Below are positions 1 through 9,190 of a stretch of 64,000 nucleotides of DNA, one piece after another. Below the pieces are notes generated by a model. The model saw only the letters and a list, made by a program, of their open reading frames with translations. It ran no database searches and was not told the origin of the DNA. Where the stretch lies: contig RPFO01000027.1 of the NCBI GenBank assembly GCA_009746045.1, positions 838,138 to 902,137 of the forward strand, in the 5' to 3' direction. This DNA is from Mesostigma viride (taxonomy: Eukaryota; Streptophyta; Mesostigmatophyceae; Mesostigmatales; Mesostigmataceae). The number at the start of each line of letters is the position of its first letter. Position 1 is the stretch's first letter. Position numbers and translations under genes: made by a program.

Positions 1-485
1 TAATTCCGGTCCGTCCGGACCCCTTAATTAATAGACACGTGACTGCGTCACGTGAGCATAAGTCCTCAGTGGGAGGGCAACATGGGATGGAATGGATGGT
101 ATAAGTCCTAGTTACAGGGGTGTGGGCACCGCGGCCCGAATCGCTATGAATGCCATACTTGGTCACACGCGGAGCCCCCACAGGCTTGGGGGTGGTCGCC
201 TTCATCACTACTTGCCATCTATCCTTGCGCACCATCTGCCTCCATATTACAGACAAACCAGGAGGCTGCCCGGGTGTGAGCCCGTCACGTCTAGTGTAGC
301 ACATGTCCATGCGGCCGCGTCTATCACGAAAAGTCCACGGGTGGCGGCCCTGCTGCGCGCACCCTGGGGCACGTCAGGTGAGGACATATCGCCCAGGCTG
401 GGCGGGCTTGGTGCCAGCTAGTCTATCTGATGTGTCTACCTGATCTGTGCGGGCCAGGCCGGTGCCCGGCTAGGCCCAGGCGCCT
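1..485. other. Unassigned sequence left of the LINE remnant
   Basis: No gene is recognisable here. A 109-codon open stretch at 92-421 (+) has no family motif and reads like chance. The segment probably belongs to the upstream part of the decayed LINE that follows, but no reverse-transcriptase motif can be read. Confidence 0.4.
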
Positions 486-808
486 GTGCCTAATAATGTG
501 GGAGACATAGGGCACAGTTTACAGGATGCTCCGACAGGTCCTGAATCGAACGTAGGGTTTTCCAAGCGCCCGTCATCAGAGTCTTTGTATCAGGGCATGC
601 CTCGTATTTCGGACGAGATTAGACAGCGTAGGACAGCATTTGTAGGACACCTTGCTCGCACCAGCCAGGTCGACACCGCCCTTGGTCTGGCCGGCCCCCA
701 GCGGCTTGGCCAGCCAGGGCGCCACATTCTGACCTGGCCTGGCCCCAAGGGCATTGCCAAAAAGGTAGGGAAACATGTCACGAACTACGTACAGATGTTG
801 CTGGATGA
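486..808 (+). pseudogene. LINE reverse-transcriptase C-terminal remnant, left half
   Basis: The reading frame from 486 carries the segment SDEIRQRRTAFVGHLAR. This resembles the 'R-x-R-R-L-x-F-x-G-H-x-x-R' block that follows the RT domain in many non-LTR retrotransposons. The frame runs to 808, where the Ty3/gypsy element begins, and the interrupted LINE resumes at 12363. No ATG-initiated complete ORF is present and the RT core is missing, so this is a 5'-truncated fossil. The assignment to a LINE rests on this motif and on similar C-termini at about 14.2 and 14.7 kb. The exact clade is unknown. Confidence 0.55.
804..808. repeat. Target site duplication GATGA, left copy
   Basis: GATGA lies immediately before the first LTR base. 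The same five bases lie immediately after the last LTR base at 12363-12367. A 5-bp duplication is normal for Ty3/gypsy integrases. Confidence 0.9.
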
Positions 809-1494
809 TGTTGCGAACCCGACCCTTGGAACGGGCGCAACAATGGAATAAATTATGTATTTTGGCTTGTTGTCATAGTCCGTAGGACTTTGGGACTCAT
901 TTCGGGACTTAATTTGGGAATTGTCCCTTGGTCAGGACTTTTGTATGAAACTATGATAGTTTGTGTGATTCGGACCGGTTATTTTGGGCCTAGGTTGATG
1001 TACGAGATCTTCTAGAGCTAGTAAGCCGGTGCAGTCGCGCCGCGCTGCGTACTTTATAGCTGGTTGAGATATTGTACCCATGCGTGGATTCTGTAGCCTG
1101 GCGAGGGTCGATGTCGACCCGAGGATCTTGTGTGGACTGCATGTTTCGGAATTCTCTGGAAGGCCGGCGCCATGTCGGCGCCCCTTGCCAGCCTGGTGGC
1201 AGACCTAGGTGAAATTGGTCCGAGGACGAGAGTCTCGTCCTCTTGGTTCGGAATAAAGTGTGTGTTTTCACCTGTCTGAACCTGGGGCATAATTCCAACT
1301 GCATTTGGTAGCTCCATCCTAAATGTGGATTGTGTAGATTAATGCAATATTAATCAACGCGAGCCGTAACAGGCCTAAAGCCACGCCTGTTCCGTTAATC
1401 CCACTCCCAGAGAGTGGTCGTGGTTAGCCAAGAAACCGGGAATAACCTACCTTAACAATAGGATCTTTCGCACGACCCAGATGGGTTCGTTACA
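809..1494 (+). repeat. 5' LTR
   Basis: The LTR runs from TGTTGCGAACCC to GGGTTCGTTACA. It contains an AATAAA at 1252-1257. Three short perfect inverted repeats (near 1108-1118, 1166-1182 and 1222-1242) would fold in RNA. It differs from the 3' LTR at about two positions: A/G in the GTATGAAAC context and A/G in the TAGTAAGCC context. Confidence 0.97.
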
Positions 1495-1495
1495 C

Positions 1496-1508
1496 TGGTA
1501 TCGGAGGT
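1496..1508 (+). other. Primer-binding site, initiator-Met tRNA-like
   Basis: The sequence TGGTATCGGAGG begins two bases after the LTR. It is close to TGGTATCAGAGC, the complement of the 3' end of plant-type initiator methionine tRNA, which primes many Ty3/gypsy elements. The tRNA identity is inferred from this similarity. Confidence 0.75.
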
Positions 1509-2122
1509 TAGGTTAGGGTGGTTTAACATGGCGGCCCAGAGCCGGATTTAGCTTAGCAAAGGCCCAGAGCCGACAGGGTTCATCCCGCCCAGCAAAGGCG
1601 GTTGCCAGATCCCGGTGACGCTCAGGACAGCTATAGCCACAGCCGGAACGCCATCCAAGACCTCTTAACCCGTTGAGGGGTGTCTAAGGACGCTAGACGT
1701 CCATGCAAGTGGTAAGATTTCCCTGATTTCCCTCTTGCTCCCCCCCCTGTCTTACCCACGCGCGTAGCAACGGGGTATATGTTTTATGTCGTGTCCGATT
1801 TCATGTTCGTGACTGTTGGTACCCACGTTGCCCCAGAGGCCAACGTTCGTGAGCCGTGGGCGGACCCCCAGAGGGCAACGCTGCCTACGGCTCGAGGGTA
1901 GTCACCGGCTGGCCGTTGCCTTACTGTGTTGCCGGTGGCTGTACCTCAACGTTCTTCGTATTGTTTGTGAACGTTTTGTTTCTGCCTTGTGCTTCTCTCT
2001 CGCTGTGAGCACGTCACCTGCACGTAGAGGTATCCTGGGTGGGCTTTCCTCCCTTTCTTTCCCCTTCCTGCATTGCATGCTTGAACACCGTGTGATATTG
2101 CTTTATACCTAATCGGTAGTTC
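1509..2122 (+). other. Retrotransposon leader
   Basis: This is the untranslated leader between the primer-binding site and the first ORF. It presumably holds packaging and dimerisation signals. A 98-codon open stretch at 1816-2112 has no recognisable motif and I do not call it a gene. Confidence 0.6.
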
Positions 2123-2476
2123 ATGGGAACCTCCCGCAGCAGACGTAATAATGAAGGAGGATATAGGCGTATTAATCAAGGAGGTAGATCCCAATACCTA
2201 TACTACGCAGTAGCACATGACGGGGCCACAGGCCAACCAGGCATTTTCTATAGTTGGGCTGCGTGTAGCAATCATATTAAGGATAAGGTCTTACACCCAG
2301 CGTCGTTAGCTAGATGGCAGGGATTTAATACATTAGCTGAGGCAGATCAGTTTATTAGGGATAATATGCCCCTCCCAGAAGGGCTGCACCAGACTAGGCG
2401 TGGCACCCAGTTACCTGCACAGGATGTGTTGCATGCACTGGAGCAGCTTCACCTGGGCCCAGCCGCTAGGGCATAA
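2123..2476 (+). CDS. RNase H1 N-terminal-like hybrid-binding protein, ORF1 of the retrotransposon
   Basis: This 117-residue protein begins with an Arg/Gly/Asn-rich basic tail (1-24). It then matches the pattern of the RNase H1 N-terminal / caulimovirus VI domain: YYAV at 27-30, a G-I-F-x-S-W block at 40-45, a central basic stretch, and a GF-x-T-x-x-E-A-x-x-F block near 67-77. In other proteins this fold binds RNA:DNA hybrids or double-stranded RNA. As a separate ORF ahead of gag in a chromovirus it is unexpected. It could bind the template-cDNA hybrid, help translation, or counter silencing, but none of these roles is shown. The start is the first ATG, and ATG-GGA-ACC gives the basic tail. 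The domain call is from pattern recognition only. Confidence 0.65.
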   Translation: MGTSRSRRNNEGGYRRINQGGRSQYLYYAVAHDGATGQPGIFYSWAACSNHIKDKVLHPASLARWQGFNTLAEADQFIRDNMPLPEGLHQTRRGTQLPAQDVLHALEQLHLGPAARA

Positions 2477-2669
2477 GCATTACTACCGCTTCTAGATACT
2501 AGTATAGAGTGAGCCTGCTATTAGCTTAGATACCATAGTTAGTCGATAATATTAGTACTATTAGAAGCATTAGTTGTGGCTTCTGCTCTTTTCTCTCTTG
2601 CCTGCCTGTGTTTGGGGAGGTACTGTGTAAGGTACTGTGTAAGGTGCTGGTACGGTACGAGGGCCCAGA
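2477..2669 (+). other. Spacer between the small ORF and gag
   Basis: This is noncoding, with an 11-bp direct repeat GGTACTGTGTA near 2618-2640. No clear signal for gag initiation is visible apart from the ATG at 2670. Confidence 0.4.
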
Positions 2670-3011
2670 ATGCCCAAGAAGAAAAAGCAAGGTGGTGGTA
2701 ACACGTCGCCCCCAGAGGGCCAGAACATTAGATCGTCCCCAGAGGACAATAGAGCAGGGCAGGAAGTATCCAGCACGTCCAGTCACGGTTCCAGAAGATC
2801 TAGCAAGTCCAGTAGGAGCTCCAGAGGCTCCCGGAGATCCGATGCAGCCGCTAGGGATACCGCAGAACGGCAGGCGACCCTGGAGTCGCAGCTAGAACAA
2901 GCTGCCTTAGGGTTTGATCAGCAACAGCAGTCGCCGCAGCGACAACAATTGTCTCAGCAGTCGCCGCAGCGACAGCCTCAGTCTCAGCAGTCTCCGCCGT
3001 CGCGACAGATG

Positions 3012-3042
<31 letters not shown>

Positions 3043-4910
3043 GACAGCAACAGCAGACGCAGCAGCAATCGCGACCGGTATTGACCCAGCATATGGGTAA
3101 CTGGGACAGGGTACCTCCTACGCAGCGACCACCCTATGTGGAAGTCGTGCAGGAGGCTGATGAGGAGATAGAGGTCGCGGCTAGCCCGGTAGCTAGTTCG
3201 CCGTTTGCCCCTCCGGCTGAGTTCGTGCAATCCTCCCAATTGGGGGTAGGCCGCCCGCGCCTGACTCACCCTTGGGCAGGGCGTGGCCGCGGCGGGTCGG
3301 GGCTGGGTCATGGAAGGGATCCCCGTCGGGTCTCCTTTGGAGCGAACGAGAGCTGGTCGCGACCCCCGCCACGGGCGTTAGGGTCGGCGCACGTGCAGAC
3401 CGATCCTGAGGACGCGGACTACGATCCCCCGGGCCCCTTCCCCACGGTACCCACCTCCCTCCCCACAAGGAGCGCGCCCACCAACGCCAATTTCAGTCGG
3501 CTGCCCCTGGACGACCCCGGTTATGAGCATCCCACGTCCGTTCGCGTTCGGCGTGAGTCAGCCCCCTTTGCGTCACAGTGGGTGTCCGCTGACTACGCGC
3601 CCCGCCGAGAATCCGGCGACCTCGATCCCGAGCGTGAGGAGGACACCTTTGTGTCCCTACGTGGGCATGACCAGCCTGCAGGACGGGGCTCTCAACAGGA
3701 GATGCGGGCGCGTCGGCACGAGCCCCTCACCTTTTCCAGCCCCGCGTACTGCAGCAAGGGCGGCCCCTTGCGTCCTGACCCTGTCAAGGCCCCGCCTATG
3801 CCAGATTTTAAGGCGGTGCCCAAGCTCCATGCGGGCATGACTCCCCGTGAGATCGACGAGTGGGCCCGTATGTGGCAACAGTTGTACACCGTCTGGTGTG
3901 AACACCATGAGTGGCAGCTGGCCACCAAGGTTTTGATCCCCTACGTGGTGGTGAAGTGTATGGACCCATCAGTGGTCGGGATGCTTAACGTTGAGAGTGT
4001 GGCGGCCCAGTCATACCCGCAGACGGTCGAGGAACTGCACGAGCGCATCCGGCGCAAGCTCATCCCTCCCGGCTATCGACTGACCGAGCGGTTTGAGTTC
4101 GGCCGCCTACGTCAAGGCAACACTGACTTGGCGGAGTTCCTCACCACCTTTGACTCCTTTGCGGCGCGGCTGACCGGGGACCTGACGTGGACCGAGTACA
4201 AGATTCGGTTTTTGGAGGCCATCCATCCTGACCTCCTCGCTGAGGTTAAGAAGCACTATGCCGAGGTTCCCTGGGACAAGCTTGACATCCACGCTGTCCA
4301 GCAGTACCTTCTACAGGTGGCCGACGTCGTCAAGCAGCCGCGCTACACCAGCACCCGCCGGTTCGCCTCATCCACGATGACACGCCGTGTCCACTTCACT
4401 GAGGTGGAACCCGCCCCGTCGGAGGGGGAGGAGTCCAATGACGACGAGCAGCCGGCTGCCCAACTGCACGCCATCGATGCGTCCAAGGCCCGCTGTTTCA
4501 TGTGTCACGAGGTCGGGCACCTCAAGAAGGATTGTCCGCGCCTCAAGGCGCGCACCAGCACGGCGACGGAGGCCACCAAGGAGGCCCCCACGTTTTCTGG
4601 TCCCGCCTTTGAGAGGCGCCCAGCGCCGGCAGCGCGGGATGCTCGCCCGCGCAACGCAGGCGCGCGGGCTGCCAAGCTGCGCGACGCGCGCACGCAGCCC
4701 AACCAGTTCCAGACACCCCGCTTCCCAGCGTCGTTCTCTCGGACAGTGCGCGAGCTCAATGAGATCCTGGCGCAGCAACAGGCGTCCGAGGCTGGAGGTG
4801 ACGAGTATGAGGCGCTCAACCCCGGCGACGACGACGACTCGGATGAGGGGGAAGGGGGGACCGGAAGGTCGGACGAGGCGGCCTCCCGGCCCCGCGATCC
4901 TCGCGCATAG
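2670..4910 (+). CDS. gag: Gag polyprotein (capsid and nucleocapsid)
   Basis: This 746-residue structural protein forms the virus-like particle. It has a basic Lys/Ser-rich start, a Gln-rich low-complexity region (about 85-130) encoded by CAG-rich DNA, and a long Pro/Arg/Ser-rich linker. A capsid-like region follows at about 370-560, with a LTERFEFGRLRQG-type retrotransposon-gag helix block. A single CCHC zinc knuckle has C609, C612, H617 and C622. The tail is acidic (DDDDSDE). It is longer than typical chromovirus Gag because of the N-terminal third. Its stop codon overlaps the region where the pol frame (-1) is already open. Antisense Leu/Arg-rich ORFs here are only the complement of the CAG tract. 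Confidence 0.92.
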
Positions 4911-7900
4911 TGCCCCTTCCCACAGGGGTAGAAGTAGGAGTAGAGTTAGTCAACCAGGTAGCACAGACGCCTGCACCAGATGTGGGCGCGGAGATAGCGT
5001 CAGTCAATAACGTAGATAGGACTGGCGGGCAGGCCCCAGAGGTCTCCCCGCTCTCTTCATATGCAGACGTGTCGGCGACCGAGGTCGACCACGTTTCAGC
5101 CAATCATGTAGATAGATCTGGCGGGCAGGCCCCAGAGGCCCCCCCGTCCGCTGCCTCACCAAGCACCAGAACACTGCTAGTTTTCAGCGGCGGACTGGCC
5201 CTCCCTACCACCACACTTGACCCGTTTCTGAAGGAGAAGACGATCCTGGATGTTAAGTTTATGGTGGATACGGGGGCGACCACATCTTTTATCCATGAGG
5301 CCCTGGTGCGACGCGCTGGCTACACGATTCGACCGCACCCGACGCCCATCAACGTCCGGTATGCCGATGGTAACAAGCACCCGTCCCCTGGCCTCGTGGA
5401 CCTCAAGGCGGTTGTCCAGGGCATACCAGTGGAGGTAACAGCCACAGTGGCGCCGCTGGGCGCAGCTGACATCATCCTGGGCGTTGATTGGCAGGACGCC
5501 CAGGACGTGACGATCAGTGTCAAGCGACGGGTGGTTTGGTTCCCTGATGGCTCCTTCTGGTGCCCACGGCACGAGTATCTGGCGCACGGCACCGAGGTGC
5601 ACAACGTTCAGCACGACGCGGGGCCCGAGAAGCCACGACGCCATGCTTCTCAGATGCTGATGAGCAGCAAGACGCTCGCGCGCAACCTGCAGAAGGGCAA
5701 GGAGTACTACATGTACCGCCTTGACTCTGTGCCCCTGCTTGAGGAGCTGCTGGAGATCGGCACCGACTTCACTGACGACGAGATCGCGCGCTACAACGCC
5801 ATCCTGGCCAAGCGGGAGAAGCTGTTCGACGAGTCTACACCGCAGTTTCCCCCGCCCCGTTCTGTGCTGCACCATATCCGCCTCAAGGAAGGCTTCGGGC
5901 CCACCACGTCCCCGATGTACCGGATGGGGCCAGTCGAGCTGATGGAGCTCAAGAAGATCCTGATGGCCCTCCTTGAGCGTGGTCTGATTGAGCCCAGTAA
6001 CAGCCCTTTCTCCGCTGGGGTACTCCTAGTGCCCAAGCCTGGGGGCAAGTGGCGGCTCGTCACCGACTACAGGAAGCTCAACGCGATCACTGTCAAGTCC
6101 AAGTACCCGCTCCCGCGCATTGATGACATCTTCAATCGAGTACAGGGCGCCACCTGCTTCACGGTGATCGACTGCGCCGATGGGTTTTGGCAGCTCCGCA
6201 TCGCTGAAGAGGACTGTCACAAGACGGCCTTCAATACGCCATACGGACACTACCAGTTCCGTGTGGCGGCGATGGGGCTTTGCAACTCACCAGCCAGCTT
6301 CCAGATGCTCATGAACGACATCTTGCGGCCCGTCATGGGGACTGCACACCTGCCACAGGTATCCAGTGACCTGCGCGACCCTCGCAAGGGGGACAAGCCG
6401 CCCTGGTCCTGGAAACGCACTTGCGCTTTGGCCTATCTGGATGACATCCTGGTGTACTCCAAGACCTTCGAGGAGCACCTGGAGGACGTCGATATGGTCC
6501 TGCGCATTATGGAGGACGAGCATCTCTCGGCCCGCAGGGCTAAGGTCCGGGCGGGGCGCAGCGTCCCGTTCCTGGGCCACACGCTTTCAGCGGCAGGCGT
6601 GGCCACGGACCCGGAGAAGATCGCCTCTGTCCAACAGTGGCCAGCTCCGACCGACGTGAAGGGCGTGCGTAGCTTCCTGGGGATTGCGTCATACTATCGA
6701 CGCTTCATCCCCCGGTTTGCCACGATCGCGTCGCCCATCAACGCTCTCCTCAAGAAGGGCGTATCCTTCGTCTGGTCGGCACAGTGCCAGCAGGCCTTTG
6801 AGGCCCTCAAGGCCAGTTTGACCGCGGCACCCGTGCTCGTGCTCCCAGACCCGTCCCTTCCTTTTGTGGTTGCGACGGATGCGAGCAAGGTGGCTATCGG
6901 CGGGGTCCTCTTGCAGGACCAAGGCAAGGGCTTGCAACCGGTTGAGTACATCTCCCGCACAATGATCCCCGCCGAGCGGAACTATCCGGTCCACCAGCAA
7001 GAGCTGTTGGCTGTGGTCTACTGTTGCCACACATGGCGCCACCACCTGTTGGGCGCGCAGTTTGATGTTGCAGTCAGCGAGACAGGGGACCTCGACCCCG
7101 CCCGTTTGATTATTCACACGGACCATAGGCCCCTGACCCACCTCTTGACGCAGCCAAATCTGACGCCCCGTCAGGCCAGGTGGATGGAGTACCTTTCCCA
7201 GTTTGCCCCTTTTAAGATCCAGTATGTGAAGGGTGCGGACAACGTGGTGCCCGACGCCCTCTCCCGTCGTGCTGACTACTGGTTCTATGAGGACATGGGG
7301 GTGCTCCATACCACCTGTGAGGAGGCGCCTGGCGCCCCGCTCTACGATGACCTCCCACGGTCGCCGCGGGCTCGCCACCTGTTTCACATGAGTCATACCA
7401 CTCCGGATGCCTTGTCGCCCCCCGATGGCGACGACGACCAGCGCGTGGACGCGCGGTCCCCCGGGGAAGGGGAGGGGTCCCACACACGGGTTCCCCTTGG
7501 CGCTGTGGCTCAGGCTCTTTTTCATCTGGAACCTCTTGGATCCCCGGTGGTCGTGTCTGAGTACCTACACTCGGCGCTGGACCAACCGGAGGAGGAGGAC
7601 GAGGCCGATGCGTATACGGTCACTTCCCCCCTGGAGATGCTGATCAGCCGCTTCACGGTTACCGAGCCGGCCGCCTTGGAGGTGATCAAGTCACACCCCA
7701 AGATGATGGGCAGGCTCCCGTGCAAGTTCCAAGGGGGTCGCCTATACGTCATGGTGCGCCCGGACACGTGGCGCCTCTACATACCCGAGCTCTGTCGAGC
7801 AGCCTTGCTCCACGAGCTCCACGACTCCCTAGTCGGCGGTCATCAGGGCATTGGGCGGCTGCTACCAAGGGCACGTCGTCACTTCTACTGGCCTGGCATG

Positions 7901-9136
7901 AAGGACTACATTGCGGCCTATATACGCGAATGCCCGTCGTGCCAGATAGCCAAGTCCCAGAACACGGGTACTCAGGCTGTCCCAAAGACGCTACCTGATC
8001 CCCTGGGTCCCTGGGACTCGATCCAGATGGATTTCGTCGGCCCCTTTAAGAAGACCAAGAACGGCAACAGCAAGATCTTGGTGTTCGTGGACCGACTCAC
8101 GCGCATGTGTCACCTGGCCCCCTGTCCGGCTGACCTCACGGCCGAGGGGTGTGCCAAACTGTACCTCAACCACGTCTTCCGGTTCCACGGGCTCAGCCGC
8201 CAGTTCATCTCGGACCGGGACACGCTCTTCACCGCCCGGTTCTGGCAGGAGTTCTTCGACTGCCTGGGAACCAAGGTGTCGCTAGGGACGGCTTATCACA
8301 GCTCGTCCTCCCATCTGGTGGAGCGACTCAACCGCACGGTACAGGAAACCATGCGCCATTACACCGACGAGGTGGGCAGCAACTGGGAGGAGTTGCTGTG
8401 CTTGGTGGAGTTCTCCCTGAACAACGCACCACAGGCAGCCCATGGCCTAACCCCGTTCTTTCTCAACACGGGAAGGCATCCGCTGACGCCGACCGACTTG
8501 CTGACGAGTCCGGCACTGGCGGAACCGGAGGTGCTGCGCACTACTCTGGCGGGCGTGAGCAGCCTGCTGGAAAAGATGCGCCAAGCTCACAACAGTGCGG
8601 TTAAAGGGTACCGGGCCGCTGCCGAGCGCAACATGGCTCGCGTGGAAGGCAAGCGGGACTCTAGAGCACCGGACATCGAGGTCGGGGACTGGGTCCTGGT
8701 AGAGGGACCCCAGCTCGGTCGATTCTCCCAGAAGGTGGAAGGGGAGCTCAAAACGAAGCTCCGGCCCATGTACCTGGGGCCCCACCAAGTGCTGGAGAAA
8801 TGGGATGATGTCATGTTCAAGGTGGACGTGCCCATCTCATGGGGCACCGCAACAACCTTCCACCGCGACCAGCTCAAGCTGTACCACCAGAACTCGATCC
8901 AGGGTAGACTCAATCCCCCGGCTCCTGTGGAATACGATCCGGAGACAGGGGAACAGGAGGACGAGGTCGAGGAGATTGTCGCCCATCGCGATTTCGGGCG
9001 TGGTCGACAACGCCAATATCGGATCCGGTGGAAGTTCTCTCGATATGGGGCAGAGGCCTCTTGGCGGACGGAGAAGGAGCTCTCTGGCTGCAAGCGGTTG
9101 CTAGACGCGTACAAGAAGGTCCACAGGTTGCAATAG
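4910..9136 (+). CDS. pol: Pol polyprotein: protease, RT, RNase H, integrase, chromodomain
   Basis: This 1408-codon frame has an aspartic protease DTGA at 120-123, RT with VTDYR near 383-387 and YLDD at 509-512, and RNase H with its first Asp at 657 and TDH downstream. Integrase has an HHCC zinc finger (about 967-1012) and a catalytic triad at D1041, D1102 and E1138, with D-35-E spacing. A GPY/F-like module and a chromodomain follow at about 1354-1402. All catalytic residues are intact. The frame lies -1 to gag and is open from 4847. It has no ATG before residue 118, so expression probably depends on -1 frameshifting, stop-restart or a GTG start at the overlap. RT carries about 30 extra residues just before YLDD. 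Confidence 0.95.
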   Translation: MPLPTGVEVGVELVNQVAQTPAPDVGAEIASVNNVDRTGGQAPEVSPLSSYADVSATEVDHVSANHVDRSGGQAPEAPPSAASPSTRTLLVFSGGLALPTTTLDPFLKEKTILDVKFMVDTGATTSFIHEALVRRAGYTIRPHPTPINVRYADGNKHPSPGLVDLKAVVQGIPVEVTATVAPLGAADIILGVDWQDAQDVTISVKRRVVWFPDGSFWCPRHEYLAHGTEVHNVQHDAGPEKPRRHASQMLMSSKTLARNLQKGKEYYMYRLDSVPLLEELLEIGTDFTDDEIARYNAILAKREKLFDESTPQFPPPRSVLHHIRLKEGFGPTTSPMYRMGPVELMELKKILMALLERGLIEPSNSPFSAGVLLVPKPGGKWRLVTDYRKLNAITVKSKYPLPRIDDIFNRVQGATCFTVIDCADGFWQLRIAEEDCHKTAFNTPYGHYQFRVAAMGLCNSPASFQMLMNDILRPVMGTAHLPQVSSDLRDPRKGDKPPWSWKRTCALAYLDDILVYSKTFEEHLEDVDMVLRIMEDEHLSARRAKVRAGRSVPFLGHTLSAAGVATDPEKIASVQQWPAPTDVKGVRSFLGIASYYRRFIPRFATIASPINALLKKGVSFVWSAQCQQAFEALKASLTAAPVLVLPDPSLPFVVATDASKVAIGGVLLQDQGKGLQPVEYISRTMIPAERNYPVHQQELLAVVYCCHTWRHHLLGAQFDVAVSETGDLDPARLIIHTDHRPLTHLLTQPNLTPRQARWMEYLSQFAPFKIQYVKGADNVVPDALSRRADYWFYEDMGVLHTTCEEAPGAPLYDDLPRSPRARHLFHMSHTTPDALSPPDGDDDQRVDARSPGEGEGSHTRVPLGAVAQALFHLEPLGSPVVVSEYLHSALDQPEEEDEADAYTVTSPLEMLISRFTVTEPAALEVIKSHPKMMGRLPCKFQGGRLYVMVRPDTWRLYIPELCRAALLHELHDSLVGGHQGIGRLLPRARRHFYWPGMKDYIAAYIRECPSCQIAKSQNTGTQAVPKTLPDPLGPWDSIQMDFVGPFKKTKNGNSKILVFVDRLTRMCHLAPCPADLTAEGCAKLYLNHVFRFHGLSRQFISDRDTLFTARFWQEFFDCLGTKVSLGTAYHSSSSHLVERLNRTVQETMRHYTDEVGSNWEELLCLVEFSLNNAPQAAHGLTPFFLNTGRHPLTPTDLLTSPALAEPEVLRTTLAGVSSLLEKMRQAHNSAVKGYRAAAERNMARVEGKRDSRAPDIEVGDWVLVEGPQLGRFSQKVEGELKTKLRPMYLGPHQVLEKWDDVMFKVDVPISWGTATTFHRDQLKLYHQNSIQGRLNPPAPVEYDPETGEQEDEVEEIVAHRDFGRGRQRQYRIRWKFSRYGAEASWRTEKELSGCKRLLDAYKKVHRLQ

Positions 9137-9190
9137 AGGTATGTACATACACTTAGAGGTATGTACATACACATAGAGGTATGTACATAC
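9134..9190 (+). repeat. 21-bp tandem repeat, 2.7 copies, between pol and ORF3
   Basis: The unit TAGAGGTATGTACATACAC is repeated nearly perfectly from the pol stop codon to the ORF3 start. Each unit holds the palindrome GTATGTACATAC. The first copy contains the pol stop and the third contains the ATG at 9181. It could be a translation or subgenomic-RNA signal. Confidence 0.85.

Noticed and set aside
2907-3311. Leu/Arg-rich antisense ORF opposite gag
   Set aside because: Complement of the CAG-rich gag region. Many other antisense stretches in the retrotransposon are likewise shadows in GC-rich coding DNA.
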